A DNA stretch of 9,886 bases from CAVHIG01 sp963636105. Lineage in GTDB: Bacteria > Bacillota > Clostridia > Peptostreptococcales > Anaerovoracaceae. Location of the stretch: assembly GCA_963636105.1 (NCBI GenBank), contig CAVHIG010000060.1:1-9886 (forward strand), written 5' to 3'. The stretch's first letter is position 1; the number at the start of each line of letters is the position of its first letter. A program made the translations under genes and the position numbers. The notes under the pieces are model-generated. The model did no database searches, was not told the origin of the DNA, and was given only the letters and a program-made list of their open reading frames with translations. Below, piece by piece: positions 1 through 6,674 of this stretch.

Positions 1-25
1 AGCGAGAAAACGCAGAGAAAATAGT

Positions 26-115
26 GGAAAACGCGGGACGCCGCAGTTTCCGCAGGTAAGAAAGACAAACGGAAATCCCGGGACGCCGCAGTTTCCGCGA
101 GTAGAAAAAAGTATG
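26..115. repeat. Two tandem 45-bp units upstream of the SDR gene
   Basis: Two units (26-70 and 71-115) have an exact period of 45 bases. Each begins with GGAAA and contains the identical 20-mer cgggacgccgcagtttccgc (34-53 and 79-98). Within each unit GGAAA and TTTCC are inverted copies, so each could form a short hairpin. Part of the core recurs inverted at 3861-3874. I see no convincing promoter in positions 1-135. The repeat ends about 20 bases before the SDR start, so it lies in the leader or just upstream of it. Its nature (dispersed intergenic element or regulatory array) is unknown. Confidence 0.85.
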
Positions 116-135
116 CAAGGAGAGGAGAATGTAAA

Positions 136-882
136 ATGGATTTTACAGGTAAAAATGTCATTGTAACTGGAGGAGCCAGTGGCATAGGAAAGGCGATTAC
201 AACGGGAGTCGTAGAAGGCGGCGGTCACGCAATCATAGTGGATATCAATCTGGACGCGGCTGAAGCAGTACGCAAGGAGCTCGGAGAGGATAAGACATCG
301 GCATACAAGGTAAATCTTGCGGACAGCGCTGAGATTAGAGAAGTCTTTGCGCAGATACTTGAGGATTTCAAGCAGATAGACGTGCTTATAAATAACGCAG
401 GTATTGTAAGCACGCTGCCGTTTGAGGAAGTAAGCCAGGCTGAATGGGACAAGGTTATCGCTATTAATTTAACAGGTGCATATACAGCTATCAGCGCACT
501 TTATCCTTCCATGAAGGCAATGGGATATGGTAGAATAGTAAATGTGGCATCGGTTGCCGCAAAGAGAGGCGGCGGACTCCTCGGAACGAGTGCCTACGCT
601 GCTTCGAAGGCTGGAGTTATCGGACTTACAAAGGCAGTTGCTCGCGAAGGAGCCCCTTACGGCATAGCGTGCAACGGCGTATGCCCGAGCCTCACCATGA
701 CGCCTATGACGGCGAAGATGACCGACGAAAAGAGAAATCAGATTATAGCGACCATCCCAATGGGCAGGGGAGCACAGCCACAGGAAATCGCAAACATGGT
801 GTTGTTCTACGCATCCGATCTGGCAAGCTTTGCGACAGGCGAAATAAGCGATTGCGACGGCGGAGTTACAATGGACAGCTAA
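136..882 (+). CDS. SDR-family NAD(P)-dependent oxidoreductase
   Basis: This 248-residue protein is a classical short-chain dehydrogenase, the usual length for the FabG/acetoin-reductase/sugar-dehydrogenase group. It should be a soluble cytoplasmic enzyme interconverting a hydroxyl and a keto group. Visible motifs are the nucleotide-binding TGGASGIG (11-18), NNAG (86-89), and the catalytic set Asn111, Ser139, Tyr154 and Lys158 (YAASK). Asp36 at the end of strand beta-2 (VDIN) favours NAD(H) over NADP(H). The C-terminal GEISDCDGG matches the usual TGxxxxxDGG. The start is ATG 136, with AGGAG at 123-127, 8 bases upstream. It is followed 46 bases later by the TRAP receptor gene, which suggests that it acts on the imported compound or its product. 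Substrate cannot be read from sequence; candidates include a 2,3-butanediol/acetoin-type alcohol or a hydroxy acid. Confidence 0.93.
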   Translation: MDFTGKNVIVTGGASGIGKAITTGVVEGGGHAIIVDINLDAAEAVRKELGEDKTSAYKVNLADSAEIREVFAQILEDFKQIDVLINNAGIVSTLPFEEVSQAEWDKVIAINLTGAYTAISALYPSMKAMGYGRIVNVASVAAKRGGGLLGTSAYAASKAGVIGLTKAVAREGAPYGIACNGVCPSLTMTPMTAKMTDEKRNQIIATIPMGRGAQPQEIANMVLFYASDLASFATGEISDCDGGVTMDS

Positions 883-928
883 TATAAGACGATGCAACAA
901 AGAACACCACTTGATAAGGAGGGATCTT

Positions 929-1942
929 GTGAAAAGGAAGTTTTTAGCGATTGCAATGGCGGTAGCTATGATAGCCACCTCACTTTGCCTCACAGGCTGT
1001 AACAACGGTCTTGGAATAAATGATGACGGCACATATACCTGGAAAATGGCTTTGAATTCCACGCAGGGTGACAATGCGTATGACACAGGCGCAGCCTTTG
1101 CGGAAAAGATAGCAGAGCTTACTGACGGTAGAGTAGAGGTTGTTATATACGGTGGCGGAAGTCTCGGAACAACTTCGGAGATTTTGGAAGGAATGAAATT
1201 TGGTGTAGCAAATATAATGTGCGAATCGGTCGGCACGCTGGCTACATTCGATAAGATGGCAAATGTAGACGCGACTCCTTACCTGTTCCGCGATTACGAC
1301 CACTTTATGCAGGTATGGAACAGCGACATCGGCACTGAGATAAAGGAGACCGTAGGAGAAAATACAGGGTTTAAGCTCCTGGGGGCTACATACAGAGGAC
1401 CTCGTATAGTAACCGCAACAAAGGAAATGAGCACGGTAGAGGATTTTAAGGGCTTCAAGCTCCGCGCTCCGAATCTTGAGATGTACCTTGAGACATGGAA
1501 GTGGCTGAAGGCAGCCCCTACTCCTATAGCCATGACAGAGACATATACCGCACTTCAGCAGAAGACGGTAGATGGTCAGGAAAATCCTATGACCGACTCG
1601 ATGAATTACGCCTTCGATGAGGTATGTAAGTATTGGATAAAGACAAATCACGTATACAGCTGCAATGTCATCATAATGGACAGAGAATACTATGAGGCTC
1701 TGCCGGAGGACATCCAGGAGGCTGTAGAGGAGGCAGCAAACTACGCAAGTGAGTTAGTCAGCCAGGCTCAACTCGAAAAGGAGCAGGCCGCGGAGCAGGA
1801 GCTCATAGATAGTGGTTGCCACGTAATCGAAGTTGACACGGAAGAATTCATTGAATATTTCAGTGACTTCACAAACGAAAAATTCCCTTACCTTGCTGAC
1901 TGGGCAGAAAAGATCCGCGCGGTCGGTGCAGAAGAGGAATAA
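929..1942 (+). CDS. dctP: TRAP transporter substrate-binding lipoprotein (DctP family)
   Basis: This is the extracytoplasmic solute receptor of a tripartite ATP-independent periplasmic transporter, 337 residues from GTG 929. That start is preferred over the in-frame TTG at 911 because AAGGAGGG (916-923) sits 5 bases before the GTG and would fall inside the longer reading. The N-terminus is a lipoprotein signal: basic MKRK, a hydrophobic stretch, then lipobox LTGC with Cys24 as the lipidation site, so the mature protein would be anchored outside the membrane. The family segment TVEDFKGFKLRAPN contains Arg179, at the place where DctP/SiaP proteins use a conserved arginine to bind a substrate carboxylate, so an organic acid ligand is likely. 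The tail is rich in acidic residues. It is followed by dctQ after 34 bases. The exact ligand is unknown. Confidence 0.93.
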   Translation: MKRKFLAIAMAVAMIATSLCLTGCNNGLGINDDGTYTWKMALNSTQGDNAYDTGAAFAEKIAELTDGRVEVVIYGGGSLGTTSEILEGMKFGVANIMCESVGTLATFDKMANVDATPYLFRDYDHFMQVWNSDIGTEIKETVGENTGFKLLGATYRGPRIVTATKEMSTVEDFKGFKLRAPNLEMYLETWKWLKAAPTPIAMTETYTALQQKTVDGQENPMTDSMNYAFDEVCKYWIKTNHVYSCNVIIMDREYYEALPEDIQEAVEEAANYASELVSQAQLEKEQAAEQELIDSGCHVIEVDTEEFIEYFSDFTNEKFPYLADWAEKIRAVGAEEE

Positions 1943-1976
1943 CGCAGTAGAAATCAATGAAATCGAGGTGGAATGA

Positions 1977-2482
1977 ATGAAAATGTACAGCAAATTCCTT
2001 GACGGAATTGAAAAGGTCGAAAAAGTATTTTTGGCTGTGACAGTTGCGATTATGGTAATCATCATTACCTATCAGGTTATTTTAAGATACTGCTTCTCCG
2101 CATCAAACTCATGGAGCGAGGAGCTTGCAAGATATTTGTTTATCTATGACGTAATGTTTGGAGCGGCCATCGCCACAAGAAGAAACTCACACCTTCAGGT
2201 NNNNNNNNNNCCCTCATAAGCATTTTGAAGCCGAAGATGAAAGCTATATTCACATTGATATCCACGCTGGCGGGCGTAGTATTCCTGGTATTTCTCTTCT
2301 TCTATTCTCTCACGCTTTGTGAGGCCGCGGAAAATAATATCTCGGCAGGACTGGGGATATCAATGTCTGTAGCATATGCTTGTATGCCAATCGGTGCAGT
2401 TCTGATGATACTGACTTCCGTAGAAGTAATCTTCAAGCAAATAGAAATTATCGGACAGCATAATAGAGGGGAGGCGAAATAA
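1977..2482 (+). CDS. dctQ: TRAP transporter small permease (DctQ family), interrupted by an assembly gap
   Basis: This is the small membrane subunit that pairs with DctM. ATG 1977 follows a GAGGTGG site (1965-1971). The first part (to 2200) has TM1 (VFLAVTVAIMVIIITY), the DctQ signature SWSEELARYLFIYDVMFGAA and a following RRNSHLQV. After the N run the protein resumes in another frame as LISILKPKMK and gives TM3 and TM4, ending at TAA 2480-2482. The shift is best explained by a wrong number of Ns, not a real frameshift, because both halves match successive parts of the family and are free of stops in their own frames. The reading requires a true gap of 2 plus a multiple of 3 bases. The stop abuts the dctM start directly, as expected for translational coupling. 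At about 166-170 residues it has normal length. Confidence 0.88.
2201..2210. other. Assembly gap (10 N)
   Basis: Ten undetermined bases lie inside dctQ. Ten is probably a placeholder length. The coding frame changes across it, from codons starting at positions divisible by 3 to codons starting at positions 2 mod 3, so the real missing length is not 10. Confidence 0.97.
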
Positions 2483-3757
2483 ATGAGTGCCGGAATAATT
2501 GTAATAGTAGCATTATTTGTACTGTCCATACTAGGCATTCCAATCTACCTTGCGCTCGGCATAGGTACGCTGGTAGCACTCAACATGGCCGACATGCCGT
2601 TTATCGTGCTACCTCAAAAGCTTTTCGCAGGTATGAATTCCAGCTCGCTGCTCGCGATTCCTTTTTTCATGCTGGCAGGAAATATCATGTCGCGCAGTAT
2701 CACACAAAAGCTCCTGGACGTATCAAATGCCTTGATTGGCTGGGTAAAGGGCTCGCTCGCAGTAGTTACCGTACTGGCCTCGGCTCTCTTCGGAGCTATT
2801 TCGGGTTCCGGTGTGGCAACGGCGTCGGCTATCGGCGGTACGACGATCCCCGCAATGAAGAAGGAGGGCTATCCTGATCATTTCGCAGCGGCGATTTCAG
2901 GTATGGCGTCTATCCTCGGACCTATCATCCCGCCTTCAATCACACTTATCGTATATGCGAGTATCACGAACCTTTCAGTATCGGAGCTCTTCATAGGCTC
3001 TGTAATCCCGGGAATACTCATGGCGGGCGGACTCATCATATACGCACTGTTTTACGGTAAAAAGCATGACCTGCCTTCCTATAAGAGGCAGACAGCAAGA
3101 GAGATAGGACATACCTTCAAGGACAGCATCTGGGCGCTGCTCATGCCGGTTATAATCCTGGGCGGCATCTTCGGAGGAATCTTCACCCCGACTGAATCCG
3201 CGGCAGTTGCCGTAGTATATGCCTTCCTGATCAGCCTGCTTGTATACAAGGATATGAGCATAAAGGAGATTCCGGGAGTACTCATCGACGGAGCTCTTCA
3301 AACAGCTACAATCCTCATGCTCGTAGGTGTATCCAAATCATCAGGATATGTAATCACGACATCAGGCCTTCCGCAGGCTGTACTGGATACATTCAGCTCA
3401 CTTACGGACAGCACATTTGTAATACTTTTGCTCCTCAACATACTCTTCCTTATCATCGGTATGCTGATGGAAGCAAATGCGGCTATCATAATGATGACAC
3501 CTATACTTTTGCCTCTTATGACAGCATTTGACATCAACCTTTTGCAATTCGGTATCATAATGAGCTTCAACCTTTGCATAGGCCTTGTAACACCGCCTGT
3601 AGGTATTTGTCTCTTGATGACAAACCAGACAGCGGAAGCAAGCTTTGTACAGACCTTAAAATCAGTATTACCTATGATATTGATCGGCATCCTGGTTCTC
3701 TTACTTGTGACCTACATACCGGCCGTGACGACATTCTTACCGGGGCTTCTTAGCTAA
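2483..3757 (+). CDS. dctM: TRAP transporter large permease (DctM family)
   Basis: This 424-residue, very hydrophobic protein is the ion-coupled transport subunit of the TRAP system and has the family's normal length (about 425). Recognisable family segments are GNIMSRSITQKLLDVSNALIG near residues 65-85, GSGVATASAIGGTTIPAM, the GPIIPPSI hairpin loop, TESAAVAVVYAF, and the second repeat with MLMEANAAIIMMTPILLP and LVTPPVGICLL. Many membrane segments (about a dozen) are evident along its length. ATG 2483 follows the dctQ stop without a single spacer base; GGGGAGG (about 2468-2474) serves as the binding site within the end of dctQ. It is the last gene of block 1. Together with DctP and DctQ it completes a sodium-driven organic acid importer (family knowledge); substrate not determinable. 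Confidence 0.95.
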   Translation: MSAGIIVIVALFVLSILGIPIYLALGIGTLVALNMADMPFIVLPQKLFAGMNSSSLLAIPFFMLAGNIMSRSITQKLLDVSNALIGWVKGSLAVVTVLASALFGAISGSGVATASAIGGTTIPAMKKEGYPDHFAAAISGMASILGPIIPPSITLIVYASITNLSVSELFIGSVIPGILMAGGLIIYALFYGKKHDLPSYKRQTAREIGHTFKDSIWALLMPVIILGGIFGGIFTPTESAAVAVVYAFLISLLVYKDMSIKEIPGVLIDGALQTATILMLVGVSKSSGYVITTSGLPQAVLDTFSSLTDSTFVILLLLNILFLIIGMLMEANAAIIMMTPILLPLMTAFDINLLQFGIIMSFNLCIGLVTPPVGICLLMTNQTAEASFVQTLKSVLPMILIGILVLLLVTYIPAVTTFLPGLLS

Positions 3758-3860
3758 ACAAGGAGTTTTCAGAGATAAAATTTAATACAAGAGGCTGCCT
3801 CACGCCAGTTAGAGCATTCGAAAGGGAAGTTTTCGAGGTCTAATTTTCCAGGATCCGTTG

Positions 3861-3874
3861 CTGCGGAAACTGCG
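3861..3874 (-). repeat. Inverted partial copy of the upstream repeat core
   Basis: The + strand reads ctgcggaaactgcg. Its reverse complement cgcagtttccgcag is identical to 14 bases of the first 45-bp unit (42-55). It lies 100 bases past the dctM stop and just before a terminator-like hairpin. A TTTCC/GGAAA inverted pair (3845-3849 and 3865-3869) surrounds it, like the GGAAA/TTTCC arrangement in the upstream units. Confidence 0.7.
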
Positions 3875-3885
3875 TGGATAAGCGC

Positions 3886-3918
3886 ATTAGCTTGTCCCGG
3901 CGAGGGGCGGCTAATTTT
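3886..3918 (+). terminator. Probable Rho-independent terminator after the TRAP operon
   Basis: ATTAGC (3886-3891) pairs perfectly with GCTAAT (3910-3915). Inside it TGTCCC pairs with GGGGCG (two G-U pairs) around a GGCGA loop, with one bulged T at 3892. A TTTT run (3915-3918) follows. This gives roughly a 12-bp stem plus U tract, though the tract is short. It lies about 130 bases after dctM and about 110 bases before the next operon's promoter, which fits termination of block 1. Confidence 0.5.
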
Positions 3919-3925
3919 AGAAAGA

Positions 3926-3959
3926 TATTTGCATACAAAAAAGCGACTTTGTATTTAAA
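3926..3959. promoter_or_regulatory. Upstream pair of palindromic operator-like sites
   Basis: Site 1 is TATTTGCATACAAA (3926-3939), built on TTTG-N4-CAAA. Site 2 lies on the opposite strand at 3948-3959 and reads TTTAAATACAAA there. Their centres (3933.5 and 3953.5) are exactly 20 bp apart, about two helical turns. The pair repeats the arrangement seen at the promoter 125 bp downstream. A dimeric DNA-binding regulator is inferred; short AT-rich palindromes of this kind are bound by several HTH families, GntR among them. Confidence 0.6.
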
Positions 3960-3966
3960 AATCGAT

Positions 3967-3990
3967 AATCCGCACATATGCAAGCGGATT
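3967..3990. repeat. Perfect 7-bp inverted repeat in the spacer
   Basis: AATCCGC (3967-3973) and GCGGATT (3984-3990) are perfect inverted copies around a 10-base loop. No T run follows on the + strand, so it does not look like a terminator in that direction. It lies between the two operator pairs. Function unknown. Confidence 0.5.
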
Positions 3991-4024
3991 GAAATATAAA
4001 AAGCAAAAAGATTGCTGGTAAGTA

Positions 4025-4053
4025 TTGACATCTAAAAAGCAGAGTGATATTAT
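4025..4053 (+). promoter_or_regulatory. Housekeeping-type promoter of the dehydrogenase operon
   Basis: A perfect -35 TTGACA (4025-4030), a 17-base spacer, and -10 TATTAT (4048-4053, five of six consensus) preceded by TGA, giving an extended -10 (TGn). Transcription should start near 4060, leaving a leader of about 100 bases before ATG 4159. The -10 hexamer overlaps the first of two direct repeats, so binding there would block the promoter (inference). Confidence 0.8.
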
Positions 4054-4084
4054 TTGAATACAAACAAGAATATTTGAATACAAA
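4051..4084. promoter_or_regulatory. Operator-like direct repeats overlapping the promoter
   Basis: The 14-mer tatttgaatacaaa occurs exactly twice, at 4051-4064 and 4071-4084, with a 20-bp period. Each is an imperfect palindrome TTTG-AATA-CAAA. The first overlaps the -10 element and predicted start, and the second covers about +12 to +25. Position and spacing suggest a repressor binding as two dimers on the same DNA face. A matching pair lies at 3926-3959. Confidence 0.72.
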
Positions 4085-4119
4085 ATTTAAAAAATGCACA
4101 AAACTAAAAAGAACGGAAA

Positions 4120-4143
4120 ACCGGCTGACCTGAAAGAGCCGGT
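4120..4143 (+). promoter_or_regulatory. Leader hairpin abutting the ribosome binding site
   Basis: ACCGGCT (4120-4126) and AGCCGGT (4137-4143) form a perfect 7-bp GC-rich stem with a 10-base loop. The Shine-Dalgarno AAGGAGG (4144-4150) begins at the next base, and ATG 4159 follows 8 bases later. The hairpin could affect ribosome access or 5' mRNA stability. No known riboswitch fold is recognised and no T run follows, so it is not a terminator. Confidence 0.6.
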
Positions 4144-4158
4144 AAGGAGGAGATCCAA

Positions 4159-4632
4159 ATGATTCAATCCATCGAGCGTGCCGAGGGAGGCATAAAAAGA
4201 GTGATTGCGTTTCGACTTAAGCCCGGCATGGACGTGCTGAAGGGTATCGAGGAGGTTTGTAAGGCTGAGAACATCAAGGACGGCGTGCTCCTCTCGGGAA
4301 TCGGAAGCCTGGACGGTGCGGTCTTTTGCAATCCGGTTCCGCTGGACACAAAGGCGGGCTACGGTTACGGTGAGCCTACCAGATTATATGGTCCGATAGA
4401 GCTTACATCTGCGGCCGGCATGATCTGCCACGACGATGAGGGCAACATTCTGCTCCATATCCACATGAGCATGAGCGACCAGCACGGCGGCGGGCATGGC
4501 GGACATCTGATCGAGGGTACAAAGGTTCTGCTTACGACAGACTTTGTCATCGCAGAGCTCAGCGGCCTGGTGATGGGCAGGAAATTTGATGAGGAGCTCG
4601 AAGTACCACTATTTGCTCCGAGACAGAATTAG
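4159..4632 (+). CDS. PPC (DUF296) domain protein
   Basis: This 157-residue protein is a single PPC/DUF296 domain, the fold shared by plant AT-hook proteins and many stand-alone bacterial proteins of about 140-150 residues. Features are an N-terminal RVIAFRLKPGMDVLKGIEEV, the ISGIGSLDGA-type segment (44-54), ELTSAAGMI (81-89), and a histidine-rich core with His100, His102, His109, His113 and His116 ending in GGHL. In bacterial members with known structure these conserved histidines lie at a metal site (family knowledge). No AT hook or membrane segment is seen, so it should be cytoplasmic. Its biochemical role is unknown. It is the first gene after the promoter and is separated from E1-alpha by 33 bases, so it is co-transcribed with the complex. 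A role in the same pathway or in sensing is inferred only. Confidence 0.85.
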   Translation: MIQSIERAEGGIKRVIAFRLKPGMDVLKGIEEVCKAENIKDGVLLSGIGSLDGAVFCNPVPLDTKAGYGYGEPTRLYGPIELTSAAGMICHDDEGNILLHIHMSMSDQHGGGHGGHLIEGTKVLLTTDFVIAELSGLVMGRKFDEELEVPLFAPRQN

Positions 4633-4665
4633 GTGAATTAAAGAATCAGAAAGGTGGGAATCACA

Positions 4666-5685
4666 TTGACTTCTAAGAAGAATGTTAAGGAATACAAGAA
4701 TTATCCAAAGGAAATGCTTATGGATATGTACAAGACAATGCTTCGTATAAGAGCATTTGAGACAAGAGCGGCGGATTGCTTCACAAAGGGTATGCTTGCG
4801 GGAAATATTCACCTGTGCATAGGACAGGAGGCAGTACCTACAGGCGCATGCTACGCACTTGAGCCTGATGACTATATGACATCCACTCACAGAGGACATG
4901 GCCACTGCATTGCAAAGGGCGGCGACCTCGATAAAATGCTCGCAGAACTCTTCGGAAAGAAGACAGGATACTGCCAAGGCAAGGGCGGCTCAATGCACAT
5001 CGCTGATGTCGCAGGGCTCCACAGCCTAGGGGCAAATGGTATCGTAGGTGCCGGCATTCCAATCGCTGCAGGCTCCGCACTTGCATCGAAGTTTTACGGA
5101 GACAAGCATGTGACACTTTGCTTCTTTGGTGACAGTGCATCCAATCAGGGCACATTCCATGAGAGTATAAATATGGCAGCCGCATGGAAGCTCCCTGTAG
5201 TATTCCTCTGCGAAAATAATAATTACGGCGTATCGGTAAATATCCACACAGTAACAAATACAGACACAATAGCAGTACGCGCTCAGGGCTACAATATCCC
5301 AGGAAAGACAGTAGACGGAAATGATCCTGTCACTGTATACGAAGCAGTAAAGGAAGCTGTAGACTATGCAAGAGAAGGAAACGGCCCTTCAATCGTAGAG
5401 TGCATGACCTTCCGTCATCAGGGACACTATTGCGGCGATCCCGCAAACTACCGTCCGGCTTCCTATCTGGAAGAGGCGCATGAGAAGGACGCTATCCCAA
5501 ATATGAGAAAGAGACTTCTTGAGGAGGGCATTGCTATAGAGGAAGAACTTACAAAACTTGAAAACAAAGTAAAGGAAGAGCTCGAGGCAGCATATAAGTT
5601 TGCAAACGAATCCGAATATCCGGATCCAAGCGAAGCGACTACAGATGTATATAGCTCGGATAACGAAAGGAGCGTTGTAAGATGA
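4666..5685 (+). CDS. acoA: ThDP-dependent dehydrogenase E1 component, alpha subunit (acetoin dehydrogenase type)
   Basis: Alpha subunit of the heterotetrameric E1 that binds thiamine diphosphate and decarboxylates or cleaves the substrate before acyl transfer to lipoate. With TTG 4666 it has 339 residues, close to AcoA-type proteins. TTG is chosen because AAGGTGGG (4651-4658) sits 7 bases upstream; the in-frame GTG at 4654 lies inside that site. Visible are THRGHGHCIAKGGD, GKKTGYCQGKGGSMHIAD, LGANGIVGAGIP, and the ThDP/Mg motif starting at GDS (155-157) and ending at ENNNYG (Asn184-186). The GDG of the motif is here GDS, which other E1-alpha proteins also tolerate. RGHGH and LGANGIVG favour acetoin dehydrogenase over classical pyruvate dehydrogenase, but this is a resemblance call. 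Its stop overlaps the E1-beta start by 4 bases (ATGA). Confidence 0.9.
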   Translation: MTSKKNVKEYKNYPKEMLMDMYKTMLRIRAFETRAADCFTKGMLAGNIHLCIGQEAVPTGACYALEPDDYMTSTHRGHGHCIAKGGDLDKMLAELFGKKTGYCQGKGGSMHIADVAGLHSLGANGIVGAGIPIAAGSALASKFYGDKHVTLCFFGDSASNQGTFHESINMAAAWKLPVVFLCENNNYGVSVNIHTVTNTDTIAVRAQGYNIPGKTVDGNDPVTVYEAVKEAVDYAREGNGPSIVECMTFRHQGHYCGDPANYRPASYLEEAHEKDAIPNMRKRLLEEGIAIEEELTKLENKVKEELEAAYKFANESEYPDPSEATTDVYSSDNERSVVR

Positions 5686-6662
5686 GTAAGAAAATAAGTA
5701 TAAGCAAGGCTATCGGCGAGGCTCTTCATGAAGAAATGGCAAGAGATGAAAATGTGATCATCATGGGCGAGGACATGGGAAAGATGGGAAATGTCTTCGG
5801 TATCACAGTAGGTTTTCAGGAGGAGTTTGGAGAAAGAAGAGTATTTGATACACCTATTTCCGAATCCGGCTTTTGCGGAATCGCGGTAGGCGCAGCCATG
5901 AGAGGACTTCGCCCGGTAGTAGAGCTCATGTATGATGACTTTATCACAGTGGCTGCAGATCCTATCCTGAATCAGGCTGCAAAGATGCGCTACATGACAG
6001 GAGGACAGGCAAAGGTACCTATGGTGCTCAGACTCCCTATGGGCGCAGGCAGAAGAAATGCCGGTCAGCACTCACAGTGCCTCGAAAATCTTTTCTGCCA
6101 CACTCCGGGGCTTAAAGTAGTAGCACCGTCATCTGCAGAGGAAGCAAAGGGTCTTTTGAAGTCAGCCATCCGCGACGATGATCCTGTAATGTTTATGGAG
6201 CATAAGCTCCTCTATGCAAAGAAGGAAATGATTCCTGAAGGCGAATACACAATTCCTCTTGGTGTAGCCGCAGTAAAGAGAGAAGGCACTGACGCTACAA
6301 TCATCACATGGAGCCGTGAGGTGTACTTTGCGCTGGACGCAGCAGAAGAGCTTGCAAAGGAAGGTATCAATGCCGAGGTCCTCGACCTGCGTACACTGGT
6401 ACCGCTTGATTGGGACGCGATCGTAAAATCCGTATCCAAGACACACAATGTAGTAATAGTATCAGAAGAAGTAAAGCGCGGCAGCTACGCGGCAGAGATA
6501 TCCGCACAGATTTCGGAAGAGCTTTTTGATGAGCTGGATGCCCCTGTAGAGCGTGTCTGCGGACTGAACATCGTTTCACCGTTTAGCCCTACTCTTGAGG
6601 ATGAAAACTTCCCTCATCCTGCAAATATTGTAGTAGCGGTAAAAAAAGTTCTGAATAAGTAA
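5682..6662 (+). CDS. acoB: ThDP-dependent dehydrogenase E1 component, beta subunit
   Basis: This 326-residue beta subunit completes the alpha2-beta2 E1 and is of normal length. It starts at ATG 5682 in an ATGA overlap with the alpha gene; AAAGGAG (5666-5672) lies 9 bases upstream. The N-terminal half shows ISISKAIGEALHEEM, IIMGEDMG, VFDTPISESGF with Glu61 at the place of the ThDP-activating glutamate of E1-beta subunits, and NQAAKMRYMTGGQ. The middle has QHSQCLENLFCHTPGLKVV and FMEHKLLY. The C-terminal transketolase-type domain includes INAEVLDLRTLVPLDWDAI and VIVSEEVKRGSYAAEI. The coupled start would give balanced synthesis with the alpha subunit. The similarity runs across acetoin, pyruvate and branched-chain types, so the substrate assignment rests on the operon as a whole and is tentative. 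Confidence 0.92.
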   Translation: MSKKISISKAIGEALHEEMARDENVIIMGEDMGKMGNVFGITVGFQEEFGERRVFDTPISESGFCGIAVGAAMRGLRPVVELMYDDFITVAADPILNQAAKMRYMTGGQAKVPMVLRLPMGAGRRNAGQHSQCLENLFCHTPGLKVVAPSSAEEAKGLLKSAIRDDDPVMFMEHKLLYAKKEMIPEGEYTIPLGVAAVKREGTDATIITWSREVYFALDAAEELAKEGINAEVLDLRTLVPLDWDAIVKSVSKTHNVVIVSEEVKRGSYAAEISAQISEELFDELDAPVERVCGLNIVSPFSPTLEDENFPHPANIVVAVKKVLNK

Positions 6663-6674
6663 GGAGGGAATACC

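Noticed and set aside
26..115. CRISPR array
   Set aside because: Only two units with similar 'spacers' sharing sequence, no cas genes, and copies of the core outside the array.
108..121. Fifth operator copy (GTATGCAAG) before the SDR gene
   Set aside because: Only about 9 of 14 bases match, it lacks a paired site 20 bp away and merges with the ribosome binding site.
2..163. Open + strand frame through the tandem repeat reading GTPQFP twice
   Set aside because: It runs in from the window edge, overlaps the SDR start in another frame, has repetitive composition, and its core recurs inverted in another spacer, so a non-coding repeat is likelier.
911..928. TTG 911 as the dctP start
   Set aside because: The Shine-Dalgarno AAGGAGGG would lie within the coding region; GTG 929 gives correct spacing and a proper lipoprotein signal.
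469..1236. Long antisense ORFs across the SDR and dctP genes (also at 980-1651, 5463-6071 and 8907-9275)
   Set aside because: They oppose well-supported genes, have composition unlike real proteins, no binding sites and no recognisable motifs.
2225..2482. Separate 85-residue membrane protein after the N gap
   Set aside because: It is the C-terminal half of DctQ; its frame is open upstream to the gap and continues the family pattern.
3818..3836. TCGAAA/TTTCGA hairpin after dctM as the terminator
   Set aside because: Only 6 bp, AT-rich, with no adjoining T run; the 3886-3918 structure is much stronger.
3929..3957. TTGCAT-17-TATTTA as an additional promoter
   Set aside because: Only 3 of 6 matches in each hexamer; the stretch is explained by the operator-like palindromes.
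4654..4665. GTG 4654 as the E1-alpha start
   Set aside because: It lies inside the AAGGTGGG binding site and lacks a good site of its own; TTG 4666 fits better.
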